A stretch of 64,000 bases of DNA from an uncultured Bacteroidales bacterium (GTDB lineage Bacteria; Bacteroidota; Bacteroidia; Bacteroidales; UBA932), in assembly GCA_944326265.1 (NCBI GenBank), contig CALVDE010000002.1, positions 62,001 to 126,000 of the forward strand. The letters are read 5' to 3'. Position 1 is the first letter of the stretch, and every line of letters starts with the position of its first letter. Below the pieces are notes generated by a model. It saw only the letters and a list, made by a program, of their open reading frames with translations. It was not told the DNA's origin and searched no databases. Of the stretch, positions 1-9,404 are shown one piece after another. A program made the position numbers and the translations under genes.

Positions 1-201
1 GTAGACGTGAAAGTCAACCAGGCCAACAACATCAAAGTCTTCTTCAGAGCCGTCGGCAGGCCGGCGTGCATTGATGACTGTGTGGGACTCAGCCGTCACA
101 TCGAGTCCGGTCTGGACAGGGACAAGGAGGATTTTTCCCTGATGGTAAGCTCGGCAGGAGACGGAAACACCGACGACGATAATAATAATCAACAACAATA
201 A
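1..201 (+). CDS. rimP: RimP ribosome maturation factor, N-terminal domain only (5' end outside window)
   Basis: The frame is open from the window edge and reads VDVKVNQANN, then CIDDCVGLSRHIES and LDRDKEDFSLMVSSAG, which is the end of the RimP N-terminal domain (30S subunit maturation). In ordinary RimP the SSAG motif is followed by roughly 80 more residues forming an SH3-like C-terminal domain. Here it is followed by only a 13-residue tail rich in Asp, Asn and Gln, then a stop 5 nt before nusA. The intergenic space is too short to hide the missing domain in another frame, so it is absent rather than frameshifted. The rimP-nusA-infB order supports the identity. The true start lies upstream of the window. 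Confidence 0.8.
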   Translation, partial: VDVKVNQANNIKVFFRAVGRPACIDDCVGLSRHIESGLDRDKEDFSLMVSSAGDGNTDDDNNNQQQ

Positions 202-206
202 CCGAC

Positions 207-1439
207 ATGGAAGTAAACCTGATCAGTACGTTTGCCGAGTTCAAGGAACTTAAGAACATCGACAGACCTACCATGATGAGCGTGCTGGAAGATATTTTCC
301 GCACACAGCTGATAAAGATGTACGGCTCGGCCGACAATTTCGACATCATCATCAACATCGACAAGGGAGACCTTGAGATATGGAGGAACCGAGAGGTCGT
401 GGAGAAGGTGGAGGATCCCAACACGCAGATCTCCATTGACGAAGTCCACAAGATAGATCCGTCCTACGAGCTGGGAGAGGATTTCCCCGAGGAAGTGAAG
501 CTCGCGGATTTCGGACGCAGGGGCATTCTCAATCTGCGCCAGAACCTTCAGGGAAGGATCGCCGACATAGAGAAAGCCAACCTCTACAACAAGTACAAGG
601 ACCGCATACATGAGATTCTCGTCGGCGAGGTCTATCAGGTATGGAAAAAGGAGGTGCTCGTAATGGACGAGGACGGCAACGAGCTGGTACTTCCCAAATC
701 CGAGCAGATACCCTCCGACTACTTCAAGAAAGGCGAGACAGTCAAGGCAGTCATAGAGAGCGTGGAGATGAGGAACAACTCCCCCGTGATAACACTGTCG
801 CGTACTTCCCCCGCTTTCCTCGAAAGGCTGTTCGAGCAGGAGGTGCCCGAGATCTTCGACGGTCTGATCACCATCAAGAAGGTGGTCCGTATCCCCGGAG
901 ACAGAGCCAAAGTGGCGGTGGAGTCCTACGACGAGCGCATCGATCCCGTAGGAGCATGCGTAGGTGTCAAGGGCTCGCGTATCCACAGCATCGTCCGTGA
1001 GCTGCGCAACGAGAACATCGACATCATCAACTGGACATCCAACACCCAGCTTCTCATCCAGAGAGCACTCAGCCCTGCGAAAATATCCTCCATGTCGATT
1101 GACGAGGAGACCAGGCACATCCGCGTCAACCTCAGTCCTTCGGAGGTTTCGCTGGCCATCGGCAAGGGCGGAAGCAACATCAAGCTGGCCGGTCAGCTCG
1201 CAGGATACGAGATAGACGTATTCAGGGAGAGCGAGAACGGCGATGAGGAGGAGGATGTCCTGCTCGACGAGTTCAACGATGAGGTTGAACAGTGGATCAT
1301 CGACGCGCTCAAGGGCATCGGATGCGACACTGCCAAAAGCGTTCTGGCGCTTCCTGTCGAGGAGATCTGCAGAAGGGCCGACCTGGACGAGGAGACGGTT
1401 GTGGAGGTGCAGAAAATCCTCAAATCAGAATTTGAATAG
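207..1439 (+). CDS. nusA: Transcription termination/antitermination protein NusA
   Basis: A 410-residue protein with the NusA layout: an N-terminal RNA-polymerase-binding domain (about 1-125), an S1 domain (about 135-200), and two KH domains including GACVGVKGSRIHSI (about 250) and IGKGGSNIKLAGQLAG (about 315). A short acidic linker follows, then a helix-hairpin-like C-terminal segment. It binds elongating RNA polymerase and nascent RNA and modulates pausing and termination. The ATG lies 5 nt after the rimP stop and infB follows 28 nt downstream, so the three form one operon. Length is normal for Bacteroidales NusA, which lack the long acidic repeats of Escherichia coli. Confidence 0.97.
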   Translation: MEVNLISTFAEFKELKNIDRPTMMSVLEDIFRTQLIKMYGSADNFDIIINIDKGDLEIWRNREVVEKVEDPNTQISIDEVHKIDPSYELGEDFPEEVKLADFGRRGILNLRQNLQGRIADIEKANLYNKYKDRIHEILVGEVYQVWKKEVLVMDEDGNELVLPKSEQIPSDYFKKGETVKAVIESVEMRNNSPVITLSRTSPAFLERLFEQEVPEIFDGLITIKKVVRIPGDRAKVAVESYDERIDPVGACVGVKGSRIHSIVRELRNENIDIINWTSNTQLLIQRALSPAKISSMSIDEETRHIRVNLSPSEVSLAIGKGGSNIKLAGQLAGYEIDVFRESENGDEEEDVLLDEFNDEVEQWIIDALKGIGCDTAKSVLALPVEEICRRADLDEETVVEVQKILKSEFE

Positions 1440-1467
1440 AATAATTTAAGGAACTAAAACACATTAT

Positions 1468-4395
1468 ATGGCGGGACAAGAGAAAATAAGAATCAACAAG
1501 GTACTGAAGGAATTCAACATTGGACTGGGGACTCTGGTGGAGTTTCTGAACAAGAAAGGATACGAAGTGGAGGCCCACCCCAGCGCGCAGATAAGCGCCG
1601 AGGAGTACGAGCTCATCAGGAAGGAGTACGCCAAAGAGCAGCTTATCAAGGAGGAATCAAAGAGAATAGCCATAAAGGTCAAGGAGATAACCAAGAAGGA
1701 GAATGCCAGACCTGAACCGGAAGAGGAATCTTTCGGAGACGAGGTGATAATCAAGACTACGACTATCGACCATCCGTCCGCTCATGAGCCCGCCATCACC
1801 GAGAGGAAGAGCGAGAGTCCACAGCCTGAGAATGTCACAGTCCAGGACAATCCGGCCGATGTTCCCGGCAGCAATGATACCCCGGCGGCAGCTCCGTCCG
1901 CTCCGGTGACGGAAAGCGCTCCGGAAGTCAGGCCACAGGAGCAGGCAAAGGAAGCGGAAGAGACGCACTCTGAGCCTGCCTCCACAGTGGAGCCGACTGA
2001 TGAGCCGGCTCAGGCAAAGCAGGAGACTCATGACGCACCGGCTGCACGGCCACAGGCCAGGAAAACCGCCGGACCCGCTGAGGATACCCGCCAGGGTATC
2101 AAGATTCTGGGGAAAATTGACCTGAACAAGAAACCGGCCAGACAGCAGCAGGCTGCTCCGGCCCCATCCCCGAAACAGGAGACCGGCAATGCAAAGGAGC
2201 AGCCCGCTCCTGAGGTCAGACATGAGGTGGAGCACATCGAGACCCGGGTGGAGAAACTGGCAGGTCCCGTCATAAGCGGCAAGATTGATCTGTCGGCTTT
2301 CGAGAAAAAGCACTCCTCGTCAGACAGGAGCGGCCACCGCAAGAGAGAAAGGATAGTCAAGGGACAGGGCGAGAAAGTGGACATCACCAAGGCAGCCAAG
2401 GACAGCCAGAAGAACCGCAAGAAAAACGACCAGGATAAGGACAGGAACCGGAAGAACCGGAAAGAGAAACCGAAACCTATCCGCACCGAGATAGACGAGG
2501 ACCTGATCCAGAAGCAGATCAAGGAGACCTACGCCCGCATGACCGAGGGCAAGGGCAAGACCAAGAGTTCCAAGCACAAGAGAGAGAAACGCGAGCTCAT
2601 CTCCCAGAAGATGGAGGAGGCCCGCGAGATGGAGCAGATGGAGAGCAGAATACTCAAGATGACCGAGTTCGTGACTGTCAACGAGCTGGCCGTCATGATG
2701 AATCTCCCCGTCACCAAGGTCATCGAGGCCTGCATGAACCTGGGCCTGATGGTATCCATCAACCAGCGTCTGGATGCCGATGCCCTGGTGCTCGTAGCCG
2801 AGGAATTCGGTTATGAGGTGCAGTTCGTCACAGCCGATGCCGAAGACGAGATACAGGAGGAAGTGGACGATCCCGCAGACCTTACCGAGCGTCCGCCCAT
2901 CATCACCGTCATGGGCCATGTCGACCACGGAAAGACCTCCCTGCTTGACTATATCCGCAAGTCCAATGTCATCGCCGGTGAGGCCGGAGGTATCACCCAG
3001 CATATCGGAGCCTACAACGTCAAGCTTCCCGACGGCCGCCGCATCACCTTCCTCGACACCCCCGGTCACGAGGCATTCACCGCCATGCGCGCACGCGGAG
3101 CAAAGATTACAGACCTGGTCATAATCATCATCGCCGCCGACGACGCCATCATGCCCCAGACCGTGGAGGCCATCAACCACGCACAGGCGGCAGGTGTGCC
3201 CATGATATTTGCCATCAACAAGATAGACAAGCCGGGTGCCAATCCTGACCGCATCAGGGAACAGCTGGCCAACATGAACATCCTCGTAGAGGACTGGGGC
3301 GGAAAGTACCAGTGCCAGGAGATTTCGGCCAAGAAGGGTGTCAACGTGGACAAGCTCCTCGAGAAAGTCCTCCTGGAGGCCGATCTGCTGGAGCTCAAGG
3401 CCAATCCCAAACGCCGGGCCAAGGGCACAGTCATCGAGTCCTCACTTGACAAGGGCCGCGGCTATCTGGCCACAGTCCTGGTACAGAACGGAACCCTCCG
3501 CATCGGAGACATCATGCTCAGCGGAAGCTACTACGGCAGGGTCAAGGCCATGTTCAACGAACGCGGCCAGAAAGTCGAAGAAGCAGATCCCTCTACACCT
3601 GTATCGGTACTGGGACTCAACGGAGCCCCTACCGCAGGCGAGGTATTCAACGTCATGGAAGACGAGCGTGAGGCCAAGGACCTGGCCAACAAACGCGAGC
3701 AGCTGCTCCGCATTCAGGGCCTGAGGACTCAGAAGCATATCACCCTCGAAGAGATAGGCCGCCGTATCGCAATAGGCAACTTTCAGGAACTCAACATTAT
3801 CGTCAAGGGAGACGTGGACGGTTCCATCGAGGCTCTTTCCGATTCACTCATCAAGCTCTCTACAGAAGAGATACATGTCAACGTTATTCACAAGGCCGTA
3901 GGTGCCATTTCAGAATCCGATGTCCTGCTGGCCGCAGCATCCAACGCGATTATCATCGGCTTCCAGGTAAGACCCTCGGCCAATGCACGCCGACTGGCCG
4001 AGAAAGAGGAAATCGAGATCCGTCTCTACTCCGTTATCTATGATGCGATAAATGAGGTCAAGAGCGGTATCGAGGGCATGCTCGCTCCAGAGGAGAAGGA
4101 GGAAGTGACCGCCACTGCCGAAGTGCGTGAGACATTCAGGATATCCAAGGTCGGTACCATCGCCGGCTGTATGGTCAAGGAAGGCAAGATCACCCGCAGC
4201 TCCAAGGTACGTGTCATCCGCGACGGAATCGTGGTCTACACCGGTGCCCTTGGCTCGCTCAAGCGTTTCAAGGACGATGTCAAGGAGGTCGCAGCAGGTC
4301 TGGACTGCGGTCTGAATATCGACGGATTCAACGACATCAAGGTCGGTGACACCATCGAGGCCTACCAGATCGTCGAGATCAAGCGCAAGCTGTAA
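1468..4395 (+). CDS. infB: Translation initiation factor IF-2
   Basis: A 975-residue protein. Residues about 1-60 form an IF2 N-terminal helical domain. Residues about 75-390 are a long low-complexity segment rich in Ala, Pro, Glu and Lys. A second N-terminal domain precedes the G domain, with G1 GHVDHGKT at residues 483-490, G3 DTPGHEAF and G4 NKID, and beta-barrel and C-terminal IF2 domains follow. It positions initiator fMet-tRNA on the 30S subunit and hydrolyses GTP at subunit joining. It stands in the classic rimP-nusA-infB operon. The next gene starts 1 nt after its stop, so translation of the MATE gene is probably coupled. Confidence 0.98.
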   Translation: MAGQEKIRINKVLKEFNIGLGTLVEFLNKKGYEVEAHPSAQISAEEYELIRKEYAKEQLIKEESKRIAIKVKEITKKENARPEPEEESFGDEVIIKTTTIDHPSAHEPAITERKSESPQPENVTVQDNPADVPGSNDTPAAAPSAPVTESAPEVRPQEQAKEAEETHSEPASTVEPTDEPAQAKQETHDAPAARPQARKTAGPAEDTRQGIKILGKIDLNKKPARQQQAAPAPSPKQETGNAKEQPAPEVRHEVEHIETRVEKLAGPVISGKIDLSAFEKKHSSSDRSGHRKRERIVKGQGEKVDITKAAKDSQKNRKKNDQDKDRNRKNRKEKPKPIRTEIDEDLIQKQIKETYARMTEGKGKTKSSKHKREKRELISQKMEEAREMEQMESRILKMTEFVTVNELAVMMNLPVTKVIEACMNLGLMVSINQRLDADALVLVAEEFGYEVQFVTADAEDEIQEEVDDPADLTERPPIITVMGHVDHGKTSLLDYIRKSNVIAGEAGGITQHIGAYNVKLPDGRRITFLDTPGHEAFTAMRARGAKITDLVIIIIAADDAIMPQTVEAINHAQAAGVPMIFAINKIDKPGANPDRIREQLANMNILVEDWGGKYQCQEISAKKGVNVDKLLEKVLLEADLLELKANPKRRAKGTVIESSLDKGRGYLATVLVQNGTLRIGDIMLSGSYYGRVKAMFNERGQKVEEADPSTPVSVLGLNGAPTAGEVFNVMEDEREAKDLANKREQLLRIQGLRTQKHITLEEIGRRIAIGNFQELNIIVKGDVDGSIEALSDSLIKLSTEEIHVNVIHKAVGAISESDVLLAAASNAIIIGFQVRPSANARRLAEKEEIEIRLYSVIYDAINEVKSGIEGMLAPEEKEEVTATAEVRETFRISKVGTIAGCMVKEGKITRSSKVRVIRDGIVVYTGALGSLKRFKDDVKEVAAGLDCGLNIDGFNDIKVGDTIEAYQIVEIKRKL

Positions 4396-4396
4396 T

Positions 4397-5740
4397 ATGC
4401 AGCGCGATGCTATTGATTTCGGAACAGTAAACATTCCGTCCCTGTTCGGTAAGTATTTTGTAACCACACTGCTGGGGATGGTGAGCATGTCGGCGGTCAC
4501 GGCCATCGACGGCATCTTCATAGGCCACGGAGTAGGCAGCGACGGTATTGCCGCCGTCAATATCTGCGTCCCCGTATGGATGATATTCACCGGCCTCGGT
4601 CTGATGGCCGGAGCCGGCAGTTCCGTAGTTGCCTCGATACACCTGGCCAGGGGAAAGATCAAGGCCGCCCGGCTCAATGTCACCCAGGCCATACTCTTCG
4701 TGACCATCATAGCCGCGCTGGTCGCAGGTCTCATCATGACCTTTCCCGAGACTACGGCCCGGATGCTCGGCTCGTCGGAGCACCTGATGCCCCTCGTGCT
4801 GGACTATCTGCTGTGGATAGTCCCGGCCCTGCCCTTCCAGATGTGGCTCTCGGTGTCGCTCTTCATCATCCGTCTGGACGGAGCGCCGCAGTACGCCATG
4901 TGGTGCTCGGTCGTAACGGCTCTGATCAACACCGTGCTTGACTGGCTCTTCATCTTCCCGCTCGGAATGGGTGTCAAGGGAGCGGCCATAGCCACCGGTA
5001 TCAGCATCGTCATCGGCGGCTGCATGGGCATCGGCTATCTGCTGCTGCGGGCCAGGGTCGTGCGCCTGATCAAATTGAAAATGAGCCGCAAGAGTATGCG
5101 CCTGAGTCTGCGCAACATCGGCTATCAGTGCAAGATAGGCTCCCCCGCCCTGCTAGGCGAGGCCACCATCGCCGTCCTCATGTTCATGGGCAACCAGGTC
5201 TTCATGCGATATCTCGGAGACGACGGCGTAGGTGCCTTCGGAGTGGCCTGCTACTACACCCCCTTCGTCTTCATGTTCGGCAACGCCGTGGCCCAGTCCG
5301 CCCAGCCGATAGTCAGCTTCAACTACGGAGCCGGCAAGATGGACCGCGTCCTGTCCGTCAGCCGCCTGTCGATAATCACCGCCATCATCTGCGGCTTCGT
5401 AGGCATGATGCTATTCGTGCTCCTGCCCGGCCCCCTCGTAGGCCTGTTCATCGGTCAGGAGGGCAACGCCGCCCGCATCGCCATCGACGGCCTTCCCCTC
5501 TTCGCCCTCGGCTACATCTTCTACGTCACCAACGTAGCCTCCATCGGCCTCCTCCAGAGCCTTGAGAAGATGAAGCCCGCCATGCTCTTCGCCTGCCTGC
5601 GCGGCCTCGTCTTCATCGTCCCGAGCTTCATTATCATGCCCCGCCTGCTCGGCGACGCCGGCATCTGGCTCGCCATGGCCGTCTCCGAGGCCCTCACCAC
5701 CGCAGCCATCGCCCTCTACTACTTCCTCGGCCGCCGGTAA
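4397..5740 (+). CDS. MATE family multidrug/sodium antiporter
   Basis: A 447-residue, very hydrophobic protein with about 12 membrane helices in two similar halves, as expected for MATE exporters. Typical segments include ITAIDGIFIGHGVGSDGIAAVNI near the N-terminus and GNAVAQSAQPIVSFNYGAG in the second half, the conserved region at the start of the second MatE repeat. Substrate is unknown; family members exchange cationic drugs or metabolites for Na+ or H+. I chose the ATG at 4397, 1 nt after the infB stop; an upstream in-frame ATG at 4346 lies inside infB. It probably shares the infB transcript. A strong palindrome 8 nt after the stop may terminate that transcript. Confidence 0.93.
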   Translation: MQRDAIDFGTVNIPSLFGKYFVTTLLGMVSMSAVTAIDGIFIGHGVGSDGIAAVNICVPVWMIFTGLGLMAGAGSSVVASIHLARGKIKAARLNVTQAILFVTIIAALVAGLIMTFPETTARMLGSSEHLMPLVLDYLLWIVPALPFQMWLSVSLFIIRLDGAPQYAMWCSVVTALINTVLDWLFIFPLGMGVKGAAIATGISIVIGGCMGIGYLLLRARVVRLIKLKMSRKSMRLSLRNIGYQCKIGSPALLGEATIAVLMFMGNQVFMRYLGDDGVGAFGVACYYTPFVFMFGNAVAQSAQPIVSFNYGAGKMDRVLSVSRLSIITAIICGFVGMMLFVLLPGPLVGLFIGQEGNAARIAIDGLPLFALGYIFYVTNVASIGLLQSLEKMKPAMLFACLRGLVFIVPSFIIMPRLLGDAGIWLAMAVSEALTTAAIALYYFLGRR

Positions 5741-5747
5741 AATCTCT

Positions 5748-5772
5748 AATTTGCACTTGCGAAGTGCAAATT
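5748..5772. terminator. 11-bp perfect palindrome with T-run, first of a pair
   Basis: AATTTGCACTT, spacer GCG, AAGTGCAAATT: perfect 11-bp arms followed by a run of T. It can act as an intrinsic terminator for the infB-MATE transcript. Its core TTGCACTT-N3-AAGTGCAA is repeated exactly 32 bp downstream at the ATPase promoter, so it may also be a protein-binding site. Confidence 0.6.
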
Positions 5773-5781
5773 TTTCGCATT

Positions 5782-5815
5782 TTTGCACTTCACAAGTGCA
5801 ATTTTGCTATATTTG
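5782..5815 (+). promoter_or_regulatory. Promoter with palindromic operator for the AAA ATPase gene
   Basis: A second copy of TTGCACTT-N3-AAGTGCAA spans 5783-5801 and covers the position of a -33 TTTG element (5782-5785). A consensus Bacteroidota -7 box TATATTTG lies at 5808-5815, and the ATG is at 5831. A protein bound to the palindrome would block this promoter. The binding protein is unknown; the ATPase itself is one possibility. Confidence 0.6.
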
Positions 5816-5830
5816 CAGAAAAATTACAGC

Positions 5831-7000
5831 ATGGAAACTTTAACAACCCACTTCAAGAAACTGCTGCGCGAAACAGACACAGGCTTCAACAGATACCTCT
5901 ACTCCGATATCAATTGGCACAACCGCATAATAGGCATCAAGGGACCGAGGGGAGTCGGGAAGACCACACTGATGCTGCAGCATATCAAACAGGAGATGAA
6001 TCCGGACGACGTGCTGTATGTCAATGCAGACGACATCTATTTCAGCAGCCACCGCCTGCTCGACCTCGCCGGGCTTCTGGTCCAGCGGGGCATACATTAT
6101 TTCTACATCGACGAGATCCACAAATACAAGGAGTGGTCCAGGGAACTGAAACTCATCTACGACTACTACAGCGAACTGAACGTGGTATTCTCCGGCTCCT
6201 CCGTCCTGGACTTGACAAAAGGCACGTCGGACCTCAGCCGCAGGGCCGTTCTCTACCATCTCTACGGACTGTCATTCCGGGAATACCTGCATCTCTACCA
6301 CGATGTACGGGTACCCGTCCTCACTCTTGAGGACATCATTGCCGGCAAACCCGAGACCTTTAACATGAAGACGCCCCTGCTGCTGTTTGAGGACTATCTG
6401 AAACGGGGCTACTACCCTTTCTCCAGAGACCCGGGCTTCGAAGAAAAACTCCGGCAGATTATCAATATCACATTGGAAAACGACATCCCTGTCTTCGCTG
6501 ACCTGCCGGCCTCCATGGGACGCAAGTTCAAGAAACTGCTTGCCATAATAGCCAAGAGTGTCCCCTTCAAGCCCAACATGAGTAAACTCGCGGACCTCAT
6601 AGGAGCCGGACGCAACCAGATGCCGGACTACTTCCAATATATCGAGGACGCAGGAATGATTGCGCAGCTCAGGGACGACACCGGCGGTATCCGTGGACTG
6701 GGCAAAGTCGAAAAAGTCTATCTGGACAATCCTAATCTTATCTACGCGCTCGCGGAAAGCGAATCAGACACCGGCAGCCTCCGCGAGACATTCTTCCTGA
6801 ACCAGACCCGGGTCCGCAACCAGGTCATATCCTCCGCCATCTCCGACTTCCGGATAGGCAGCCGCACCTTCGAAACAGGCGGCAAGTCCAAAGGCCGCAA
6901 GCAGCTCGCCTCCGCCGAAGAGGGCTACATCGTCAAGGACGGCATCGAGTTCTCCTCCGGCAACATCCTTCCGCTCTGGTGGTTCGGCCTCAACTACTGA
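5831..7000 (+). CDS. AAA family ATPase with C-terminal DUF4143-like domain
   Basis: A 389-residue protein of the archaeal/bacterial ATPase family common in Bacteroidales accessory DNA. Walker A GPRGVGKTT is at residues 38-46 and Walker B YFYIDEIH near residue 97, with a sensor-like SGSSVLDL after it. The C-terminal part, FEIG-like SRTFETGGKSKG, YIVKDGIEF and LPLWWFGLNY, resembles the nuclease-fold DUF4143 end. The role of this family is not established; involvement in DNA mobility or defence is often suggested. I chose the ATG at 5831 because it follows the -7 box at 5808; the longer frame from 5783 would start within the operator. Its stop overlaps the next start (ATGA). Confidence 0.85.
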   Translation: METLTTHFKKLLRETDTGFNRYLYSDINWHNRIIGIKGPRGVGKTTLMLQHIKQEMNPDDVLYVNADDIYFSSHRLLDLAGLLVQRGIHYFYIDEIHKYKEWSRELKLIYDYYSELNVVFSGSSVLDLTKGTSDLSRRAVLYHLYGLSFREYLHLYHDVRVPVLTLEDIIAGKPETFNMKTPLLLFEDYLKRGYYPFSRDPGFEEKLRQIINITLENDIPVFADLPASMGRKFKKLLAIIAKSVPFKPNMSKLADLIGAGRNQMPDYFQYIEDAGMIAQLRDDTGGIRGLGKVEKVYLDNPNLIYALAESESDTGSLRETFFLNQTRVRNQVISSAISDFRIGSRTFETGGKSKGRKQLASAEEGYIVKDGIEFSSGNILPLWWFGLNY

Positions 7001-7359
7001 TGAAAAATTATCTGCTGATCATATTGGGTGCCGTGTCGCTGGGGCTTGGAGTGGCGGGGATGTTCCTGCCGGTGCTGCCGACCACTCCGTTCCTGCTGCT
7101 GACGGCGTGGTGCTGGATGAAGGGGTCGCCGCGGCTGCATGCCTGGCTGATGGCGCATCCTAAATTAGGGCCTTACATAAGGGATTTCCAGGAGCACAAG
7201 TGCATCTCCCGGAGGGTGAAGGCCGTCTCGGTCACGACCCTGTGGCTGACCATTGCCCTGAGTATCTTCCTGGTCCACCAGCTGTGGCTGCGAGTTCTGC
7301 TGGCCGCCATTGCCGCCGGGGTCACAGCCCACATATTGTCCTTCAAGACTAAGGAATGA
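7000..7359 (+). CDS. DUF454 (YbaN-like) inner membrane protein
   Basis: A 119-residue protein with the DUF454 signature: GAVSLGLGVAGMFLPVLPTTPFLLLTAWCWMKGSPRLHAWL, here cited in parts, with the P-LPTTPF-L core and W-L-HP-GPYI element near residue 55. Three or four membrane helices are expected. Function is unknown for the family. The ATG overlaps the TGA of the ATPase gene (ATGA), so the two are translationally coupled. It is followed by a hairpin shared with the converging lipoprotein gene. Confidence 0.88.
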   Translation: MKNYLLIILGAVSLGLGVAGMFLPVLPTTPFLLLTAWCWMKGSPRLHAWLMAHPKLGPYIRDFQEHKCISRRVKAVSVTTLWLTIALSIFLVHQLWLRVLLAAIAAGVTAHILSFKTKE

Positions 7360-7364
7360 GCATG

Positions 7365-7394
7365 AAAAAGCCGGTCCCAGATGAAGAGACCGGC
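7365..7394 (-). terminator. Intrinsic terminator of the BACON lipoprotein gene
   Basis: GCCGGTC and GACCGGC arms (7370-7376, 7388-7394) form a 7-bp stem. Read on the minus strand, the stem is followed by TTTTT (7365-7369), which suits the lipoprotein gene ending at 7430. On the plus strand there is no T-run. Confidence 0.75.
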
Positions 7395-7429
7395 CCAAGT
7401 AACCAAATACTTAACACGCGTATGAAAAA

Positions 7430-9274
7430 TTATTTATGTGCATCCACGAATTCCTGGGCATCGGAGACCCCGTCTTCCGTACAGAGGACATCGTATTTCT
7501 GGAGCGGTCCCCAATTGCCATTCTCATCCTTCGCTGCGCCGACCAGAATGTACTCCACATTGTATGACGGAAGTAGATACAGGATTGAATCAGTATAAGG
7601 CTCACGGGAGCTCAGCATGGCGTAAAACTCCTCGTCCGTATCATCCTTGTAGTACGCCTTGTTCACTAAAGCATAATAATACTCACATCCCGCCGGGTCA
7701 GTCGACACCTCCACCGGCATCACAACCGGATAGTATTCCAGATCCACGACAAGGTCTGCCATGGAAGGGTCAATCGCCAGCACTTCCTCCACATCATAAT
7801 ACTTGTCAAAGTCCATGTTGAGCGTTACATCGGCAATCTCCAGGGCGGGAGTGGTGAACTTGTATGTCCAAAGCTGGGTAGTGTACTGATTGTCCTCGAC
7901 CCCGAAGGCATAGATAGTGTACTCGGTCTCCGGAGTAAGGTCAGTAAGCTCTTCCGTATAATCTCCGTACACATCCTGTCCCCAGTAGTACATGCTCAGG
8001 ATGTAGTTCATGGTCTCCTCATCGGACATTCCTTCAAAGACCTCAGGATTGAGTTCCAGCGCGATGTAAGGATCATCATTGGTTGCAGTCACATTGAGGG
8101 TCGCTGTATAAGCTGTCAGGTTGTCCACACTGATAGTCAGCACATTGTCCGACTTCTCCACGACAGACCCTGTCGTAACTTCCGCCACCGTAGGCTCTCC
8201 GATGACGACACCGTCCTCATTGAGGGGATAAGCGACTATGGTATACTGCATCTGGCCTATGCGGTCAGTCCATTCCTTAGTAGACTCTCCGCTGCGGGTA
8301 TAGTACTCCATAGTGTCTTCAAATGAGACACCGAACATATTCTGATAAATGTCTATTATCGTAGAAAAATCGTAATAACACAATTCATAAAGAGTCTGCC
8401 CCTGTGACAGTCCGAAATCCAGGGTCGGCTTGTCATAGCAGTCCACATAGTACAGTCCGTCGTAATCAACGGGAGTCGTATGACAAGTGATAGTAGTTCC
8501 GTCAACTTCGGTCTCGAGTATAAAGTCCACATCGATGAGAGTTATCTCCGCTGTAGTCACATTGAGCTTTATCAGGTCCGTCGTCCTCGTCTTGGACAGC
8601 GTATCATAACCGTATCCATAGATAATGTAATCGGTCTCGGGGACACACTGCCTGTAGCGGTAGTTGAGCTTCTCACCCTTATCCACGAAATCACTGTAGT
8701 GCATACCGTAGGAGACACCTTCCTCTATCCAGGCACTGTCACTCTTAAGTATCGCCTCATCGGTGGTCAGTCCCATATCTTCCAGATTCTCCACCATGTC
8801 GCACATGAGGAAATAGGTCATATCCGGATCCGAAGGGATGATGTCCACCACTATCTGGCTTTCATTCAGTTCTTTCAGATTGATTTCCAGAGAATATTCC
8901 TTGGGTTCCTCTCCCGTCGTGCCGCTCTGGACAATGGTGAATGATGTCTCGGGAGCGGAAGGGTATGTAACTGTCACGACACACTCGCGGGCCCCCGAGG
9001 ATTCATTGGCCGCCACCGTAAAGAGAATCGTACTTTCGTCCGTCCTGAGATCCGATACCCAACCGGTACCGTCCTGCTGCTCCACGGCAGGCAGCGTACC
9101 TTCTATAGGGTTCTCAACCTCCCATGTAACGGAGTACTCGCCTCCCTCTACGGGAACTGTCACCTCGGTCTGTCCGAGAGTCAATTTGGGCTCAGCTGTC
9201 TTCTGGTCCTCATTGCAGGCGGACAATACCGCTGCCAGGGCCAGGATTGATGTAAATAGATAAGCTTTTCTCAT
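7430..9274 (-). CDS. BACON-domain lipoprotein with repeated Ig-like domains
   Basis: A 614-residue protein that starts with a lipoprotein signal (lipobox LSAC, Cys20) followed by acidic residues NED, which in Bacteroidota favours export to the cell surface. Residues about 30-115 form a BACON-like domain: LTLGQTEVTVPVEGG at its start and FTIVQSG at its end. Three further beta-sandwich-like units follow, each with Y-x-I-x-x-P or T-E-Y-T-I-Y-A type strands near residues 215, 345 and 455. BACON domains are thought to bind carbohydrate or mucin-like ligands; here the ligand is unknown. The gene is transcribed alone, with its own promoter at 9309-9316 and terminator at 7365-7394. Confidence 0.85.
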   Translation of the reverse strand: MRKAYLFTSILALAAVLSACNEDQKTAEPKLTLGQTEVTVPVEGGEYSVTWEVENPIEGTLPAVEQQDGTGWVSDLRTDESTILFTVAANESSGARECVVTVTYPSAPETSFTIVQSGTTGEEPKEYSLEINLKELNESQIVVDIIPSDPDMTYFLMCDMVENLEDMGLTTDEAILKSDSAWIEEGVSYGMHYSDFVDKGEKLNYRYRQCVPETDYIIYGYGYDTLSKTRTTDLIKLNVTTAEITLIDVDFILETEVDGTTITCHTTPVDYDGLYYVDCYDKPTLDFGLSQGQTLYELCYYDFSTIIDIYQNMFGVSFEDTMEYYTRSGESTKEWTDRIGQMQYTIVAYPLNEDGVVIGEPTVAEVTTGSVVEKSDNVLTISVDNLTAYTATLNVTATNDDPYIALELNPEVFEGMSDEETMNYILSMYYWGQDVYGDYTEELTDLTPETEYTIYAFGVEDNQYTTQLWTYKFTTPALEIADVTLNMDFDKYYDVEEVLAIDPSMADLVVDLEYYPVVMPVEVSTDPAGCEYYYALVNKAYYKDDTDEEFYAMLSSREPYTDSILYLLPSYNVEYILVGAAKDENGNWGPLQKYDVLCTEDGVSDAQEFVDAHK

Positions 9275-9308
9275 AAGTGAAAAATTTGATTGATTAATAA
9301 CTTTTTCA

Positions 9309-9316
9309 CAAAGCTA
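9309..9316 (-). promoter_or_regulatory. -7 box of the BACON lipoprotein promoter
   Basis: On the minus strand the sequence reads TAGCTTTG, matching TAnnTTTG, 35 nt upstream of the ATG at 9274. Confidence 0.55.
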
Positions 9317-9404
9317 TCCCAGCCCTGCAGGAAGTCCAAATTTTCGCATTGCCAGATTGTATATTTTACAAATCAGCAGTACTGTAATCCTGATTCTCAA
9401 TCGA

